Below are positions 1 through 7,845 of a stretch of 34,453 nt of DNA, piece after piece. Where the stretch lies: contig SVGP01000028.1 of NCBI GenBank assembly GCA_015056255.1, positions 1-34,453 of the forward strand, in the 5' to 3' direction. How positions within the stretch are numbered: the stretch's first letter is position 1; each line of letters starts with the position of its first letter. The DNA comes from Clostridiales bacterium. GTDB lineage: Bacteria; Bacillota; Clostridia; Christensenellales; Aristaeellaceae. The position numbers and the translations under genes were made by a program. The notes beneath the pieces were generated by a model that saw nothing but the letters and a program-made list of their open reading frames with translations, did not search any database and had not been told where the DNA came from.

Positions 1-331
1 GAACCCATAAAAAATCACAATGTTTCTGTTCTATGGCAAATTGAATGAGGGTGCTTCCAATACCTTGATTCTCAAAGAAAAAATCAACATACAATTCTAA
101 AATCTGATTTTCAGAAATGTGAATCATGCCTTTCACAAATTCATCATCATAAACCCATATTTCGTCTAACTCCTCAGGATTGTCAATGTACCGTTTGGCT
201 AATGGGTATACTTGCATTTCTCCAAATGACACGGCATCGTTGCGAAAAATAGTTCTATAGTTCATTCTTTTGGAAAAAATCAATATCTCTGCTATTCTCG
301 ACGCATCGGCGATTGTTGCCTGCCGTATCAT
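1..331 (-). CDS. GNAT family N-acetyltransferase, 3' part missing
   Basis: This gene encodes the N-terminal 110 residues of a Gcn5-related acetyltransferase and runs off the left edge of the window. The start ATG at 331 (MIRQATIADA) is preferred because GGAGGAG lies 10 nt upstream; another ATG at 340 would leave only 1 nt. The opening fits the usual GNAT beta1-alpha1 start. The stretch ELYVDFFFENQGIGSTLI is motif A, with the acetyl-CoA pyrophosphate loop Q/R-x-x-G-x-G/A represented by ENQGIGS. The substrate cannot be told. The DNA is AT-rich compared with the ftsK operon. The next gene upstream on the same strand ends 76 nt away. The family assignment is firm; the function is open. Confidence 0.85.
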   Translation of the reverse strand, partial: MIRQATIADASRIAEILIFSKRMNYRTIFRNDAVSFGEMQVYPLAKRYIDNPEELDEIWVYDDEFVKGMIHISENQILELYVDFFFENQGIGSTLIQFAIEQKHCDFLWV

Positions 332-407
332 AGTATTCATTCTCCTCCATCAGATTCAAGTTTGTCGGTTTGTACAAGCCCATGTCTTCATTCTACATCT
401 GTTTTTC

Positions 408-1259
408 TCAGCAAAACTCAACTTCCCTCGCATACCCCTTATACCCGCCGCCGGTTATGTACTGCTTAAGGCCGGAGGGAAGGAGGGATTCACAGTTTTC
501 GTGCAGGTGGCCTGCCAAAATGGCTTTGATGGAGGGGCAGGAATGGACGTAATTGATGAATGCATCCGTTGCTTCGTCCGGTTTCTGCTGGCGGTAGCGG
601 TAATCGTCGTAGGGCTTTAAAAGGCGTTCGGGCGTACCGGTCAGGTATGCGCAGGGGAAATGAAGATCGTCCATGATCAGGTGATAGAGTTCGTCTGTAT
701 GCAGCGGGCAATGGAGCATGAGAACGATCGGAAGGCCTTTTTTCACTTCCGCTTTTATTTTTTCAAGCTGATTTTCCGTAAAACGGTAATAGGAATTGTC
801 GGCGGCGACAAAGTTTATGCCGCCCATTTCACGGCTTGCAAAGGTCAAATCGTTTCTAAAATGCTTCTGAACGAAATCGTAGGACTGCATTTTGTATGCT
901 TCGTCCTCAAACGCTTCGCCCACATACAGGCTGAATTCGTGGTTTCCAACCGCCATAAAATAATCCATGTCCTTGAAAAGCGTTTCGGCGGTTTCGAGGT
1001 TTTTGTGGGACACAAAATCGATCAGATCGCCCGTGTAGAGAATAGGAAGGCGGTTTTCCTTCGCGTAGGCGAGCTGCTCGTTTATGTGAACCATAACGCC
1101 CTTTCCTGCCGAATCGAATTCCTTCTGCCGCCTTTGGGCCAATAGATTTTTTCGTTCGTCGTCGCGCTCATCCGCTAAGGACAAATGATTGTCCGACAGA
1201 TGAAGAACCCGAAACGGCGCATTAAGGCCGATTTTGATGGTTGTGACTGTTTTTTTCAT
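408..1259 (-). CDS. Calcineurin-like metallophosphoesterase
   Basis: The protein of about 283 aa carries the full set of metallophosphoesterase motifs in order: HLSDNH near the N-terminus (D-x-H), GDLIDF, GNHEF, HCPLH and AGHLHE. These residues bind the two-metal centre that hydrolyses phosphomono- or diesters. There is no signal peptide, so it is probably cytoplasmic. The start at 1259 (MKKTVTTIKIG) has GGAGG 4 nt upstream; an in-frame ATG at 1280 would place that ribosome binding site inside the gene. The substrate could be a nucleotide, phosphoprotein or phospholipid and is not determined. It is co-directional with the GNAT gene downstream, but a 76-nt gap leaves operon membership open. 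Confidence 0.88.
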   Translation of the reverse strand: MKKTVTTIKIGLNAPFRVLHLSDNHLSLADERDDERKNLLAQRRQKEFDSAGKGVMVHINEQLAYAKENRLPILYTGDLIDFVSHKNLETAETLFKDMDYFMAVGNHEFSLYVGEAFEDEAYKMQSYDFVQKHFRNDLTFASREMGGINFVAADNSYYRFTENQLEKIKAEVKKGLPIVLMLHCPLHTDELYHLIMDDLHFPCAYLTGTPERLLKPYDDYRYRQQKPDEATDAFINYVHSCPSIKAILAGHLHENCESLLPSGLKQYITGGGYKGYAREVEFC

Positions 1260-1331
1260 GCTGCCTCCGTATATAGACAAAGCCGTGCTTTTATCAGTTT
1301 GATGAATTGTTAATAGTGCACGCCGTTATAT

Positions 1332-1853
1332 TCATTTTCTATTCTGATATATCTTATTATTTCTCAAATCAAGGATACTCATTGGACAGAGTTCCTGCAA
1401 TTTTTTCATATTCTCCTCTGTATAATGAATAAACAGAATTTTTCGAAAATATCTCATTGAATATATATCCCAAAGTCCCCAAAAATTTTTCTTGGCTTTT
1501 TTTAGTACGAAACAGATTATTTCCTGGTCAGTAAATTGTGGCGGTATGTACCGTTTCTCCAGTGGTTTGAAGCATAAACAAATCTGCTGAAGTTGTTCCC
1601 ACGCAAACAGCTTCTCAGTGGACAACGGATATTTGACGCGGATTCCGTCTTGAGTTATTTTGCACTTTCTCGTTTCAACCTGTAGATCCACCCATGCCAA
1701 GGCAAACACATATGAGCTGAACAATAGAATTGACAACCAAAATACCATATCATTAATGCTGCCTGTTAACATTTTATCCAGAATAACAAGACATAGCGCG
1801 CAAAATAGCAATACTGAACAAGCGCTGATAACAACATATGCTTTGCTTTTCAT
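1332..1853 (-). CDS. Small membrane protein with two TM helices and a possible PH-like domain
   Basis: I do not recognise a named family. The 173-aa product has two hydrophobic segments (about residues 7-27 and 36-56), followed by a soluble part of about 115 residues. In it, KITQDGIRVKYPLSTEKLFAWEQL-type spacing resembles bacterial PH-like (YdbT/YcxB-type) domains, where a beta strand pair precedes a W-x-x-I/L element. That similarity is an impression from pattern only. GAGGGA lies 8 nt before the ATG at 1853. The DNA is AT-rich and differs from the neighbouring metallophosphoesterase and DUF1858 genes, which suggests separate acquisition. Confidence 0.7.
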   Translation of the reverse strand: MKSKAYVVISACSVLLFCALCLVILDKMLTGSINDMVFWLSILLFSSYVFALAWVDLQVETRKCKITQDGIRVKYPLSTEKLFAWEQLQQICLCFKPLEKRYIPPQFTDQEIICFVLKKAKKNFWGLWDIYSMRYFRKILFIHYTEENMKKLQELCPMSILDLRNNKIYQNRK

Positions 1854-2017
1854 GTAATCATTCCCTCATAAAAGAGTTAAACAAATTTTTGGCATCTCTT
1901 TCTGCGCGCAAGCGTCCAAGGCCCGAGCTTTAACGCAGTACGTAATGGAAAAACGAATTTACGAGCGAGAGAGGTGTGAATATGACGTTAGATTTCTCTT
2001 TCGGAATATAAGCAAAA

Positions 2018-2041
2018 GCCGCTGCTTTAACAGGCAGCGGC
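2018..2041 (-). terminator. Hairpin terminator after the DUF1858 gene
   Basis: A perfect 8-bp stem, GCCGCTGC (2018-2025) paired with GCAGCGGC (2034-2041), has an 8-nt loop. Read on the minus strand it is followed by TTTTGCTT, as expected of an intrinsic terminator. It begins 17 nt beyond the stop codon of the minus-strand gene that ends at 2058. Confidence 0.7.
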
Positions 2042-2057
2042 AAAACATTTCCCTGAA

Positions 2058-2258
2058 TTATTTCTTCTCAGCGAAATAGGCGTTGAGCTTTTCAACCAGC
2101 TCGTCCGCGTTTACGCCGTGCGCGGCGCAGGCCATTTCGATGGATTCAGCGGTGGCATGGGGGCAGGTCAGGCAATGCATGCCGAAGGACATGAAAACGG
2201 GCGCGCAGCCGCGGTCCATTCTTAATACCTCGCCGATAGACATCTGCTTATTGATCAT
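2058..2258 (-). CDS. DUF1858 / redox-disulfide domain protein
   Basis: This 66-aa protein matches the DUF1858 (TIGR03980, hybrid-cluster-protein-associated redox disulfide) type: INKQMSIGEVLRMD at the start, then a central FGMHCLTCPHATAES with a CxxC pair, then a helical HGVNADELVEKLNAYF tail. Family members are thought to take part in thiol redox chemistry; the exact role is unknown. The start at 2258 is chosen because AAAGGAGG lies about 10 nt upstream; an in-frame ATG at 2279 overlaps that site. It diverges from the Myb-like regulator and is followed by a hairpin terminator, so it appears to be a monocistronic unit. Confidence 0.88.
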   Translation of the reverse strand: MINKQMSIGEVLRMDRGCAPVFMSFGMHCLTCPHATAESIEMACAAHGVNADELVEKLNAYFAEKK

Positions 2259-2376
2259 AGTCTGTTTTCCTCCTTTCAAACAATCGAATCTATTTATATA
2301 TTACACGCTTTTCGCTTTTTATGCAATAAGCATCTGAATTTTAATCTTTCACAATTTGAGAAAATATGTATATCGT

Positions 2377-2405
2377 TTGTCACCTTCGCGCATACTCTTT
2401 ATCAT
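2377..2405 (+). promoter_or_regulatory. Sigma-A-type promoter for the Myb/RsfA-like gene
   Basis: TTGTCA (2377-2382) and TATCAT (2400-2405) are separated by exactly 17 nt, 25 nt ahead of the ATG at 2431. This was identified by eye, and no start site is known. Confidence 0.5.
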
Positions 2406-2430
2406 CACGATAATCAGGAGGGATAGAAAC

Positions 2431-3183
2431 ATGACTGAGCAGGCACTGAGAAGCAGCCGCCGCGCCGGGTGGAGCGATAAAGAAAATGATATGCTGTGGG
2501 AGACTGCGGATGAAGCGCATAAAGCGGGGCTGCCTTTAAAGGCTGTGTTTGAAAGCATTGCGGAAAAAACAGGCCGCCGCCCCAACAGCATCCGAAATTA
2601 TTACTACGCGCAGGTCAGGCGAAAAACCGGTGACAGCAATTTAACCGCCCGGTTTGTGCCCTTTACGGAGGATGAGGTGGAATGGCTGATCAAGCAGGTT
2701 CTGATCGGCAGAAGCGAGGGTATGAGTGTTCGAGCGTGCCTTCAGAAACTTTCGGGGGGCGATCACAGCCTCACGCTTCGGTATCAGAACAAATACAGGG
2801 CGATTTTAAAAAGCCGGCCCGATTATGTCAAAAAGCTCGTGGACGAATTAAACAGCGAGGGCGTTACATGCACCCAGCCCCAGGTGAACCACCGGATGCG
2901 CGTGACAACGGAAGAGGCCACGCGAAAGATGAACGAAAGCGCCTACCGCGCAGGAGATGGCGAAATCGTTCGCGCCTGCGAAACGCTGACCGCCCTGATC
3001 GATTCAGTCAGAAGCGGCGAAAGATTTTCGTCTCCCGCGCTTTTGTCCGCCGTGTCGGAATTTATTAAGCCGGTCAAAAACTTTGTGTGCCTTGACGAGG
3101 CGCAGCAGAAAAAGGAAATGAGCGCGTTTGTTTCCGAGATCAAGGATCTGATTGGAAAGGTCGAGGCGCAGATGCCGGTGTAA
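2431..3183 (+). CDS. Myb/SANT-like (RsfA-type) DNA-binding protein
   Basis: The 250-aa protein opens with RAGWSDKENDMLWETADEA and continues with EKTGRRPNSIRNYYYAQVR. That is the tryptophan-led three-helix pattern of Myb/SANT domains, as used by RsfA-type regulators of Firmicutes. A second similar segment follows (FVPFTEDEVEWLIKQVLIG ... SLTLRYQNKYRAIL), so two tandem DNA-binding modules are likely within about residues 8-130. The C-terminal half is helical and charged, ending FVSEIKDLIGKVEAQ, which is possibly an oligomerisation region. The start at 2431 (MTEQALRSSRR) has AGGAGGG at 2416-2422. RsfA regulates prespore genes in Bacillus, but no target is evident here. Confidence 0.75.
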   Translation: MTEQALRSSRRAGWSDKENDMLWETADEAHKAGLPLKAVFESIAEKTGRRPNSIRNYYYAQVRRKTGDSNLTARFVPFTEDEVEWLIKQVLIGRSEGMSVRACLQKLSGGDHSLTLRYQNKYRAILKSRPDYVKKLVDELNSEGVTCTQPQVNHRMRVTTEEATRKMNESAYRAGDGEIVRACETLTALIDSVRSGERFSSPALLSAVSEFIKPVKNFVCLDEAQQKKEMSAFVSEIKDLIGKVEAQMPV

Positions 3184-3185
3184 CG

Positions 3186-3262
3186 GTAGGGCGGGGGCTT
3201 GCTCCCGCCGGAAATTACGTTTGCATGAGCTCCAACGCGGCGGGAGCAAGCCCCCGCCCTAC
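3186..3262. repeat. Palindromic element A (25-bp perfect inverted repeat)
   Basis: The left arm 3186-3210 begins GTAGGGCGGGGG and is perfectly complementary to the right arm 3238-3262, across a 27-nt spacer. Each arm also contains an imperfect local palindrome (GGGGGCTTGCTCCC). The TAC ends face outward, the reverse of the other copies in this window. It begins 2 nt after the stop codon of the Myb-like gene. Confidence 0.9.
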
Positions 3263-3299
3263 AAAGGATAGGAGCGCATTGGATGAATCATATGTAAAT

Positions 3300-3375
3300 G
3301 TGGGCGTTGGGTTCGCCCCTACATAATGCTTATGATTTATTGCGAACAGTAGGGGCGATCATTGATCGCCCGCGC
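3300..3375. repeat. Palindromic element B (imperfect inverted repeat)
   Basis: The left arm is about 3302-3323 (ending CGCCCCTACA) and the right arm is 3349-3375 (GTAGGGGCGATCATTGATCG and then CCCGCGC). The right arm is identical to the right arms of elements C and E. The left arm core (GTTGGGTT) differs and pairs poorly. With element A it fills most of the 218-bp gap between two convergent genes. Confidence 0.85.
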
Positions 3376-3401
3376 TATCTTAGTGGCGGCCCGGATGAAT
3401 A

Positions 3402-5351
3402 CTAAACAATTGCAACCATCTGGTGAAGCGTAAACTTGGGAACAACAAACTTCACGCGACCGTTTTCCCATTCGAACGGAATTTCTTCACCCTCCGGCGC
3501 GAGGTATACGCGCTGAGGCTTTCTATCCATTTTGACCGAAACTTCGGTGTCATAAAGCGGGATGGCGTCCTCAATGACCTCGATGCCCTTTCCGCGAACC
3601 GTGGTGTAGGCAAAAAGGAGGTGAACGATGTGCATATCGTCCTTTTTGGTAAGCGTAATCACACCCCTGTCGGGGAGATTGGTTTTAATGCTTGCGTCTT
3701 CGCCTAAAAGGCGGTCGATGGCGTACAGCGTAAGCTCTTTTGCGGATAGCTCGCCCTTATTGGCGTAGTCCTCAAACACGTTCCAGGAGATGTAGGCAAT
3801 GTTTCCGTTCAGAACAGCGGCGGGCGTTTCGGGCGCGTCCACGTTGTTGGGCGTGTGCTGGTGGGAGGAGAAGTGGTTCCATGCGCGGTTGAAGTAGGAA
3901 TTCTGGCGGCGTGCAAAGATTTCGCCGGAGACGGAATCGATCTTCATGCCGCGCCTGTACATTATGTACGCCGTTTCGCCGTTTACGGCGGGATAGGATG
4001 GAATCATGTAATCGGGGCACAATTCGTTTACGCCGGCGAATTTGCAGCCTGTGTCAAAGGCAAATTCGTCCTTGCCTTCCCAGAGGCCGGATTCGCCGGT
4101 TAAAAGAAGCTTTCCGCCCGCGTTCATAAATGCATTGAGCTTTTCATGAAGCGCGGGGGTGATCCTGATCAGGTCTGGTAGAATGGCGAGCTTATAGGGC
4201 GCAAGATCAGTCTCTCCGTCCACGAAATCGAAAAGGTATTTGCCTTCCAGCAAAATGCGGTTTGCGCCGACGTTGGAGTCCGTGCCCGCGCCGTTTCTGC
4301 CGGTTGCGTGAAGAGCCTCTACGCTGAATACGGCGATGTCCGAAACGTTTTTATAGCCGTCGCAGAAGGGCTGTTTTTTCTCGACCAGCTCATACGCCTT
4401 TCCGATCAGGCCATAGGTGGACGGATTCATTTCGCCGCTTGGATGCATCTGATCGCCTACCGATATGCACGCGCCGCAGGCGAGGGAGAGGCCTGTTTCG
4501 TATATGAGCGCATTCGGATGCTTAAAACCGCCGAATTCGCCCCATGTGGTGTGGAATTTTCCGGTCATGCCCAAAAATTCCTTGTCAAGCGTTCTCGCAT
4601 ACGCCGCGGACATCGGGAAATGGTCATAGCCCCAGCCGCCCGTGGGCAGGCTTTCAAGCTCCAGATGGGTGTCGTAGCCTGCAAGGTCGCGCCTGCCGTG
4701 GGGGATGTGTCCGGCGTTATGGAAGATGGTCGCGGTTTTGGAATATTTGCGCACGGCTTCTTCGGTTCTGCGGGCGTAATTGGCGTAGACCATTTTGCCG
4801 TGCTTTTTTACATCCTCCATGTTCTCGGGATCCATGCCCTTTTCAAGCATCGATTTTACGCAGCTTGCGCAGACACACATGCGCTCATCGGAGATATCCA
4901 AAAATACGCCGCACGGGTTGTACTTCTCCATGACCTCTTCCACCTGGTTCATAAGCACGTCCAGGTACGGCGTGTTGTAGCACATGAGGTGGTAATGGGC
5001 TTTGGTGAAGGTGGACGTTTCCGTGCCGCCCGGGCTCACGACCAGCCATTCGGGGTGATTGCGCACCTCTTTCTCGTCAAAGCCCGCGCTGATGTACACG
5101 GGCGCGTTTACATTTATTTCGCGGCAGGCTTCAAGCTCCGCGCCCAGAAGGTCGATGGCCAGATTCGGGTGCGGGCAGTTGGCCTTTGACGGATGATACG
5201 CCCAGCCGTGATGGCACTTGGAAAACACAGTGATGGAGTCCACGTGCCCGTCCAACAGCGCTTTTTGAAACTGCTTTTTGTCAAACCTTGCGCCGATCCC
5301 CGGCACGCATTCGGACGTGTGAAAATCAAGATGCACCTGACGAAATCTCAT
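3402..5351 (-). CDS. GHL6-like glycoside hydrolase with beta-galactosidase-type trimerisation domain
   Basis: The 649-aa soluble protein has a TIM-barrel-like N-terminal part (RQVHLDFHTSE, then DSITVFSKCHHGWAYHP, NAPVYISAGFDE, CGVFLDISDERMCVC). This resembles the hypothetical glycosyl hydrolase 6 group. A flavodoxin-like segment around residues 340-430 (NVSDIAVFSVEA ... YKLAILPDLIRI ... GGKLLLTGESG) is typical of the trimerisation domain of GH42-type enzymes. The C-terminus is beta-rich. No signal peptide is present, so it likely acts on imported oligosaccharides. GGGAGG lies 8 nt before the ATG. It diverges from a membrane AraC-type regulator, its probable controller. The catalytic residues and sugar specificity are not established. 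Confidence 0.72.
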   Translation of the reverse strand: MRFRQVHLDFHTSECVPGIGARFDKKQFQKALLDGHVDSITVFSKCHHGWAYHPSKANCPHPNLAIDLLGAELEACREINVNAPVYISAGFDEKEVRNHPEWLVVSPGGTETSTFTKAHYHLMCYNTPYLDVLMNQVEEVMEKYNPCGVFLDISDERMCVCASCVKSMLEKGMDPENMEDVKKHGKMVYANYARRTEEAVRKYSKTATIFHNAGHIPHGRRDLAGYDTHLELESLPTGGWGYDHFPMSAAYARTLDKEFLGMTGKFHTTWGEFGGFKHPNALIYETGLSLACGACISVGDQMHPSGEMNPSTYGLIGKAYELVEKKQPFCDGYKNVSDIAVFSVEALHATGRNGAGTDSNVGANRILLEGKYLFDFVDGETDLAPYKLAILPDLIRITPALHEKLNAFMNAGGKLLLTGESGLWEGKDEFAFDTGCKFAGVNELCPDYMIPSYPAVNGETAYIMYRRGMKIDSVSGEIFARRQNSYFNRAWNHFSSHQHTPNNVDAPETPAAVLNGNIAYISWNVFEDYANKGELSAKELTLYAIDRLLGEDASIKTNLPDRGVITLTKKDDMHIVHLLFAYTTVRGKGIEVIEDAIPLYDTEVSVKMDRKPQRVYLAPEGEEIPFEWENGRVKFVVPKFTLHQMVAIV

Positions 5352-5393
5352 ATGCGTTTCCTCCCGTTGATTTGTTTTTTGATTGATGCATTC

Positions 5394-5422
5394 ATTATAA
5401 ACGATTTTGCTGCGTTAAGGAA
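5394..5422 (-). promoter_or_regulatory. Candidate promoter for the glycoside hydrolase gene
   Basis: On the minus strand TATAAT (complement of 5394-5399) is preceded, at 17-nt spacing, by the weak -35 TTCCTT (complement of 5417-5422). A good -10 with a poor -35 suits an activator-dependent promoter. Confidence 0.4.
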
Positions 5423-5459
5423 GAGTGAAGAAAAATATTTTTGGATCGCGTTTCGTCCG

Positions 5460-5488
5460 TTGCCTGCGTAAATAAAATATGATATAAT
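5460..5488 (+). promoter_or_regulatory. Sigma-A-type promoter for the AraC-type sensor gene
   Basis: TTGCCT (5460-5465), a 17-nt spacer and a perfect TATAAT (5483-5488) lie 38 nt ahead of the GTG start at 5527. The promoter shares a 175-bp divergent gap with the glycoside hydrolase promoter. Confidence 0.65.
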
Positions 5489-5526
5489 AGACTGGATACG
5501 CAAGGTTATAAAGGGGCGTTGGGCCG

Positions 5527-7743
5527 GTGAAAAACAAGCTGAAATATTATTTTAAAAGCACGTTTGTGCGTTATACGCTCAGTTACGTCGTGATCATGAT
5601 GCTTTTGCTTACGAGCATCATGGTTTATATGTATTCCTATTACCAAAACAGCATCTACGACAACACCCGGGACAGCCAGACCAATAAGCTTGCCTCCGTC
5701 CGCCATCAGAGCGAGGGCTATGTGCGGATGCTGAGCGGAATCGCCAATCAACTGGGCATGACGGCTGCCAGGGAGCCGTTTGATTTTGACGCGTCGCCTG
5801 CAAAGGCAAGGGCGCTTATAAGTGCGCTTGAGCCGCATATGGCGACTGCCGACTTCTGCAGGCAGATTTACGTAGTGCTTGACGGCGAAGATCGCGTGTA
5901 TTATGCGGGCGGCAGCGAGAATCTGGACGATTTCGTGGAAGATTCCCTTCATTATGAGGAGCTATCGCCGATGGAGCTTAAAAATGTGCTTTTCACGAAG
6001 ACCGATGGACGCATGATCGAATGCCAGTGGGTGGAGGATGCGTTTTCGGGCCGCGAATCCGAGCGCATGGTTTCCTATATTCTGCCGCTTGGCGAAAACG
6101 GATCGGGCAACGCGCTTTTCCTGATCGCCGAAGAAACGTTTTTGAGCATGCTGGACGATGAAACAGCCGATATTTCCAACCGTTACATTCTTTCCGGCGG
6201 AGAGATTGTTGTAAAAAGCGAGAACTTTATATTGGACGAGGACTACGTCATCCGCGCATCCGGCGATGGCAAGGAAATGCGCACGCACACAAAGCTTCTG
6301 GGCGGGCAAAAGTACCTCTTTATCTCCATGCCCAGCGACATGATGAATCTTACGTATTTCTCAGCCATTCCGCTTACGTCCATCACCCGCATCGCTGCCA
6401 ACGGCTGGGTTGATTTTGTGTGGATTCTTCTCGTATTTGCGGTTCCGTGCATTTTGTTTATGGTGCTGATTTCCCGAAACAATCAGCGCATTATCCGCGA
6501 AATGGGCAAAAAGTTCCATAAGGACGACGACGCGTACGCCGACTACATCTTAGCCATCCGAACTGGCATCAAGGAGCTGGAGGGCAAAAATCAGGATCTT
6601 GACAAAAAGCTCACGCAGTCAAGACCTGCGCAGAAGATCATGTTTGTCAAATCCCTTGTGAAGGGCTATTTCCAGTCGGACAGCGAGGCTTTGGCCGCCG
6701 CCGAGCAGGCGGGCGTCGACATCAGCCGCCCCTATTTTGAGATACTGCTTCTGGGCGCCCCCGAAAACAAGCATCCTGAAGTGTATCTTGAAAAGCTGTT
6801 AAGCGAAATGCCGGAGGATGTTTCCTTGGCAGGCACCGACCTTTTATCGCAGGATCAGATGCTGATCGTGGCCTTTGCCGATGATGCGAGCCGTCTGCGC
6901 GCGTTTGCACAGGAAATCTGGCAGAAGGATGAGGTTCGCGAATCGCGTCTGCCCGTCGCCGTCAGCGACGTTCACGAGGGGATCTCCGAAATGCAGACGG
7001 CGTATCTGGAAGCCTCCTCCGCCTACGACAATCGCTTTGTGATGGGCGATATGCGCCTTTTGAGCTTTAAGGACATGCCGCACGCGGCGAAAAACGTGGT
7101 CCCGCAGGCGAAGGGCTACATCGAAGCCATCAAGCAGGCCATGAGCCTTGGCGACATCGACATGATGCATGCGCAGCTTGACGAGCTTGTGCGTTTCCTG
7201 CGCGATACGGATATGTCGCTTTATGCGTTCAGGCAGATTTACAACGACGTGATCGGCGCGATCATGAGTCTGACGGCGGACGATGAAACCGACGCGCTCA
7301 AGTACTACGATTTGTTTACGCTCTCTTCCTGCCGCAGTCTGGACGAATTGGACGGCATTTTGCGAACGGTGCTGACCGAGGTTATGCAGTCGTCGAAAAG
7401 CGAGGATAAGCGTCCGCTGATTCAGAACATCCTCGCCTTTATGACCGAAAGCTATACGGATCCCGCCTTTACGCTGGCGGCAGTTGCTGAGAAATTCAGC
7501 CTGACCACCACGCGACTGACATTGGAATTCAAGGAAAATATGCACATGACCCCGTCGGATTACCTGACGATGCTCAGAATGGAGCATGCGAAAAAGCTTT
7601 TAAAGCAAACGGACATGTCCATCAAGGATATCTGCGCTGAGGTCGGTTACTCGGACGTTTCAAGCTATATCAGAAGGTTTAAACAGTACACGTCCCTTAC
7701 GCCCCTTCAGTACAGGCAGAATGCCAAGGGCGCGGAGGAGTAA
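5527..7743 (+). CDS. Membrane-anchored AraC family sensor-regulator
   Basis: The 738-aa protein joins an extracellular sensor directly to a DNA-binding domain. TM1 lies at about residues 14-38. It is followed by an extracytoplasmic region of about 250 residues, probably Cache-like. TM2 lies at about 296-318 (VWILLVFAVPCILFMVLI), followed by a long cytoplasmic linker. A C-terminal AraC double helix-turn-helix occupies about residues 631-735, with ISIxDI-like MSIKDICAEVGYSDVSSYIRRF and a PLQYR ending. Such YesN/YtdP-type regulators usually sense carbohydrate and activate neighbouring catabolic genes. The GTG start has AAGGGGCG about 10 nt upstream. The divergent glycoside hydrolase is the obvious target; this is inference from position. 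Confidence 0.85.
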   Translation: MKNKLKYYFKSTFVRYTLSYVVIMMLLLTSIMVYMYSYYQNSIYDNTRDSQTNKLASVRHQSEGYVRMLSGIANQLGMTAAREPFDFDASPAKARALISALEPHMATADFCRQIYVVLDGEDRVYYAGGSENLDDFVEDSLHYEELSPMELKNVLFTKTDGRMIECQWVEDAFSGRESERMVSYILPLGENGSGNALFLIAEETFLSMLDDETADISNRYILSGGEIVVKSENFILDEDYVIRASGDGKEMRTHTKLLGGQKYLFISMPSDMMNLTYFSAIPLTSITRIAANGWVDFVWILLVFAVPCILFMVLISRNNQRIIREMGKKFHKDDDAYADYILAIRTGIKELEGKNQDLDKKLTQSRPAQKIMFVKSLVKGYFQSDSEALAAAEQAGVDISRPYFEILLLGAPENKHPEVYLEKLLSEMPEDVSLAGTDLLSQDQMLIVAFADDASRLRAFAQEIWQKDEVRESRLPVAVSDVHEGISEMQTAYLEASSAYDNRFVMGDMRLLSFKDMPHAAKNVVPQAKGYIEAIKQAMSLGDIDMMHAQLDELVRFLRDTDMSLYAFRQIYNDVIGAIMSLTADDETDALKYYDLFTLSSCRSLDELDGILRTVLTEVMQSSKSEDKRPLIQNILAFMTESYTDPAFTLAAVAEKFSLTTTRLTLEFKENMHMTPSDYLTMLRMEHAKKLLKQTDMSIKDICAEVGYSDVSSYIRRFKQYTSLTPLQYRQNAKGAEE

Positions 7744-7761
7744 AGAATAAGACGATAGAAT

Positions 7762-7841
7762 GCGCGGCCGGTCAATGACCGCCCCTACAGCATGGATATG
7801 AATCCACGATGAAATGTAGGGGCGATCATTGATCGCCCGCA
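7762..7841. repeat. Palindromic element C
   Basis: The left arm 7762-7789 contains CGGTCAATGACCG and ends CCCCTACA. The right arm 7815-7841 begins TGTAGGGGCGATCATTGATC. The arms pair over most of their length, and each is itself a local hairpin. It lies between convergent genes ending at 7743 and 7846. Confidence 0.9.
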
Positions 7842-7845
7842 CTGT

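Noticed and set aside
1854..2017. Additional small gene between the membrane protein and the DUF1858 terminator
   Set aside because: No frame with a ribosome site and coding look was found; nothing is supported here.
3186..3375. CRISPR array in the repeats
   Set aside because: The copies are isolated inverted repeats in separate gaps, not regularly spaced direct repeats with unique spacers, and no cas gene is present.
4308..5189. 293-codon open frame opposite the glycoside hydrolase
   Set aside because: It is antisense to a well supported gene, with no recognisable domain; it is a shadow frame.
5352..5526. Riboswitch or structured leader in the divergent gap
   Set aside because: Only promoter elements are visible; no extended pairing or known aptamer pattern was seen.
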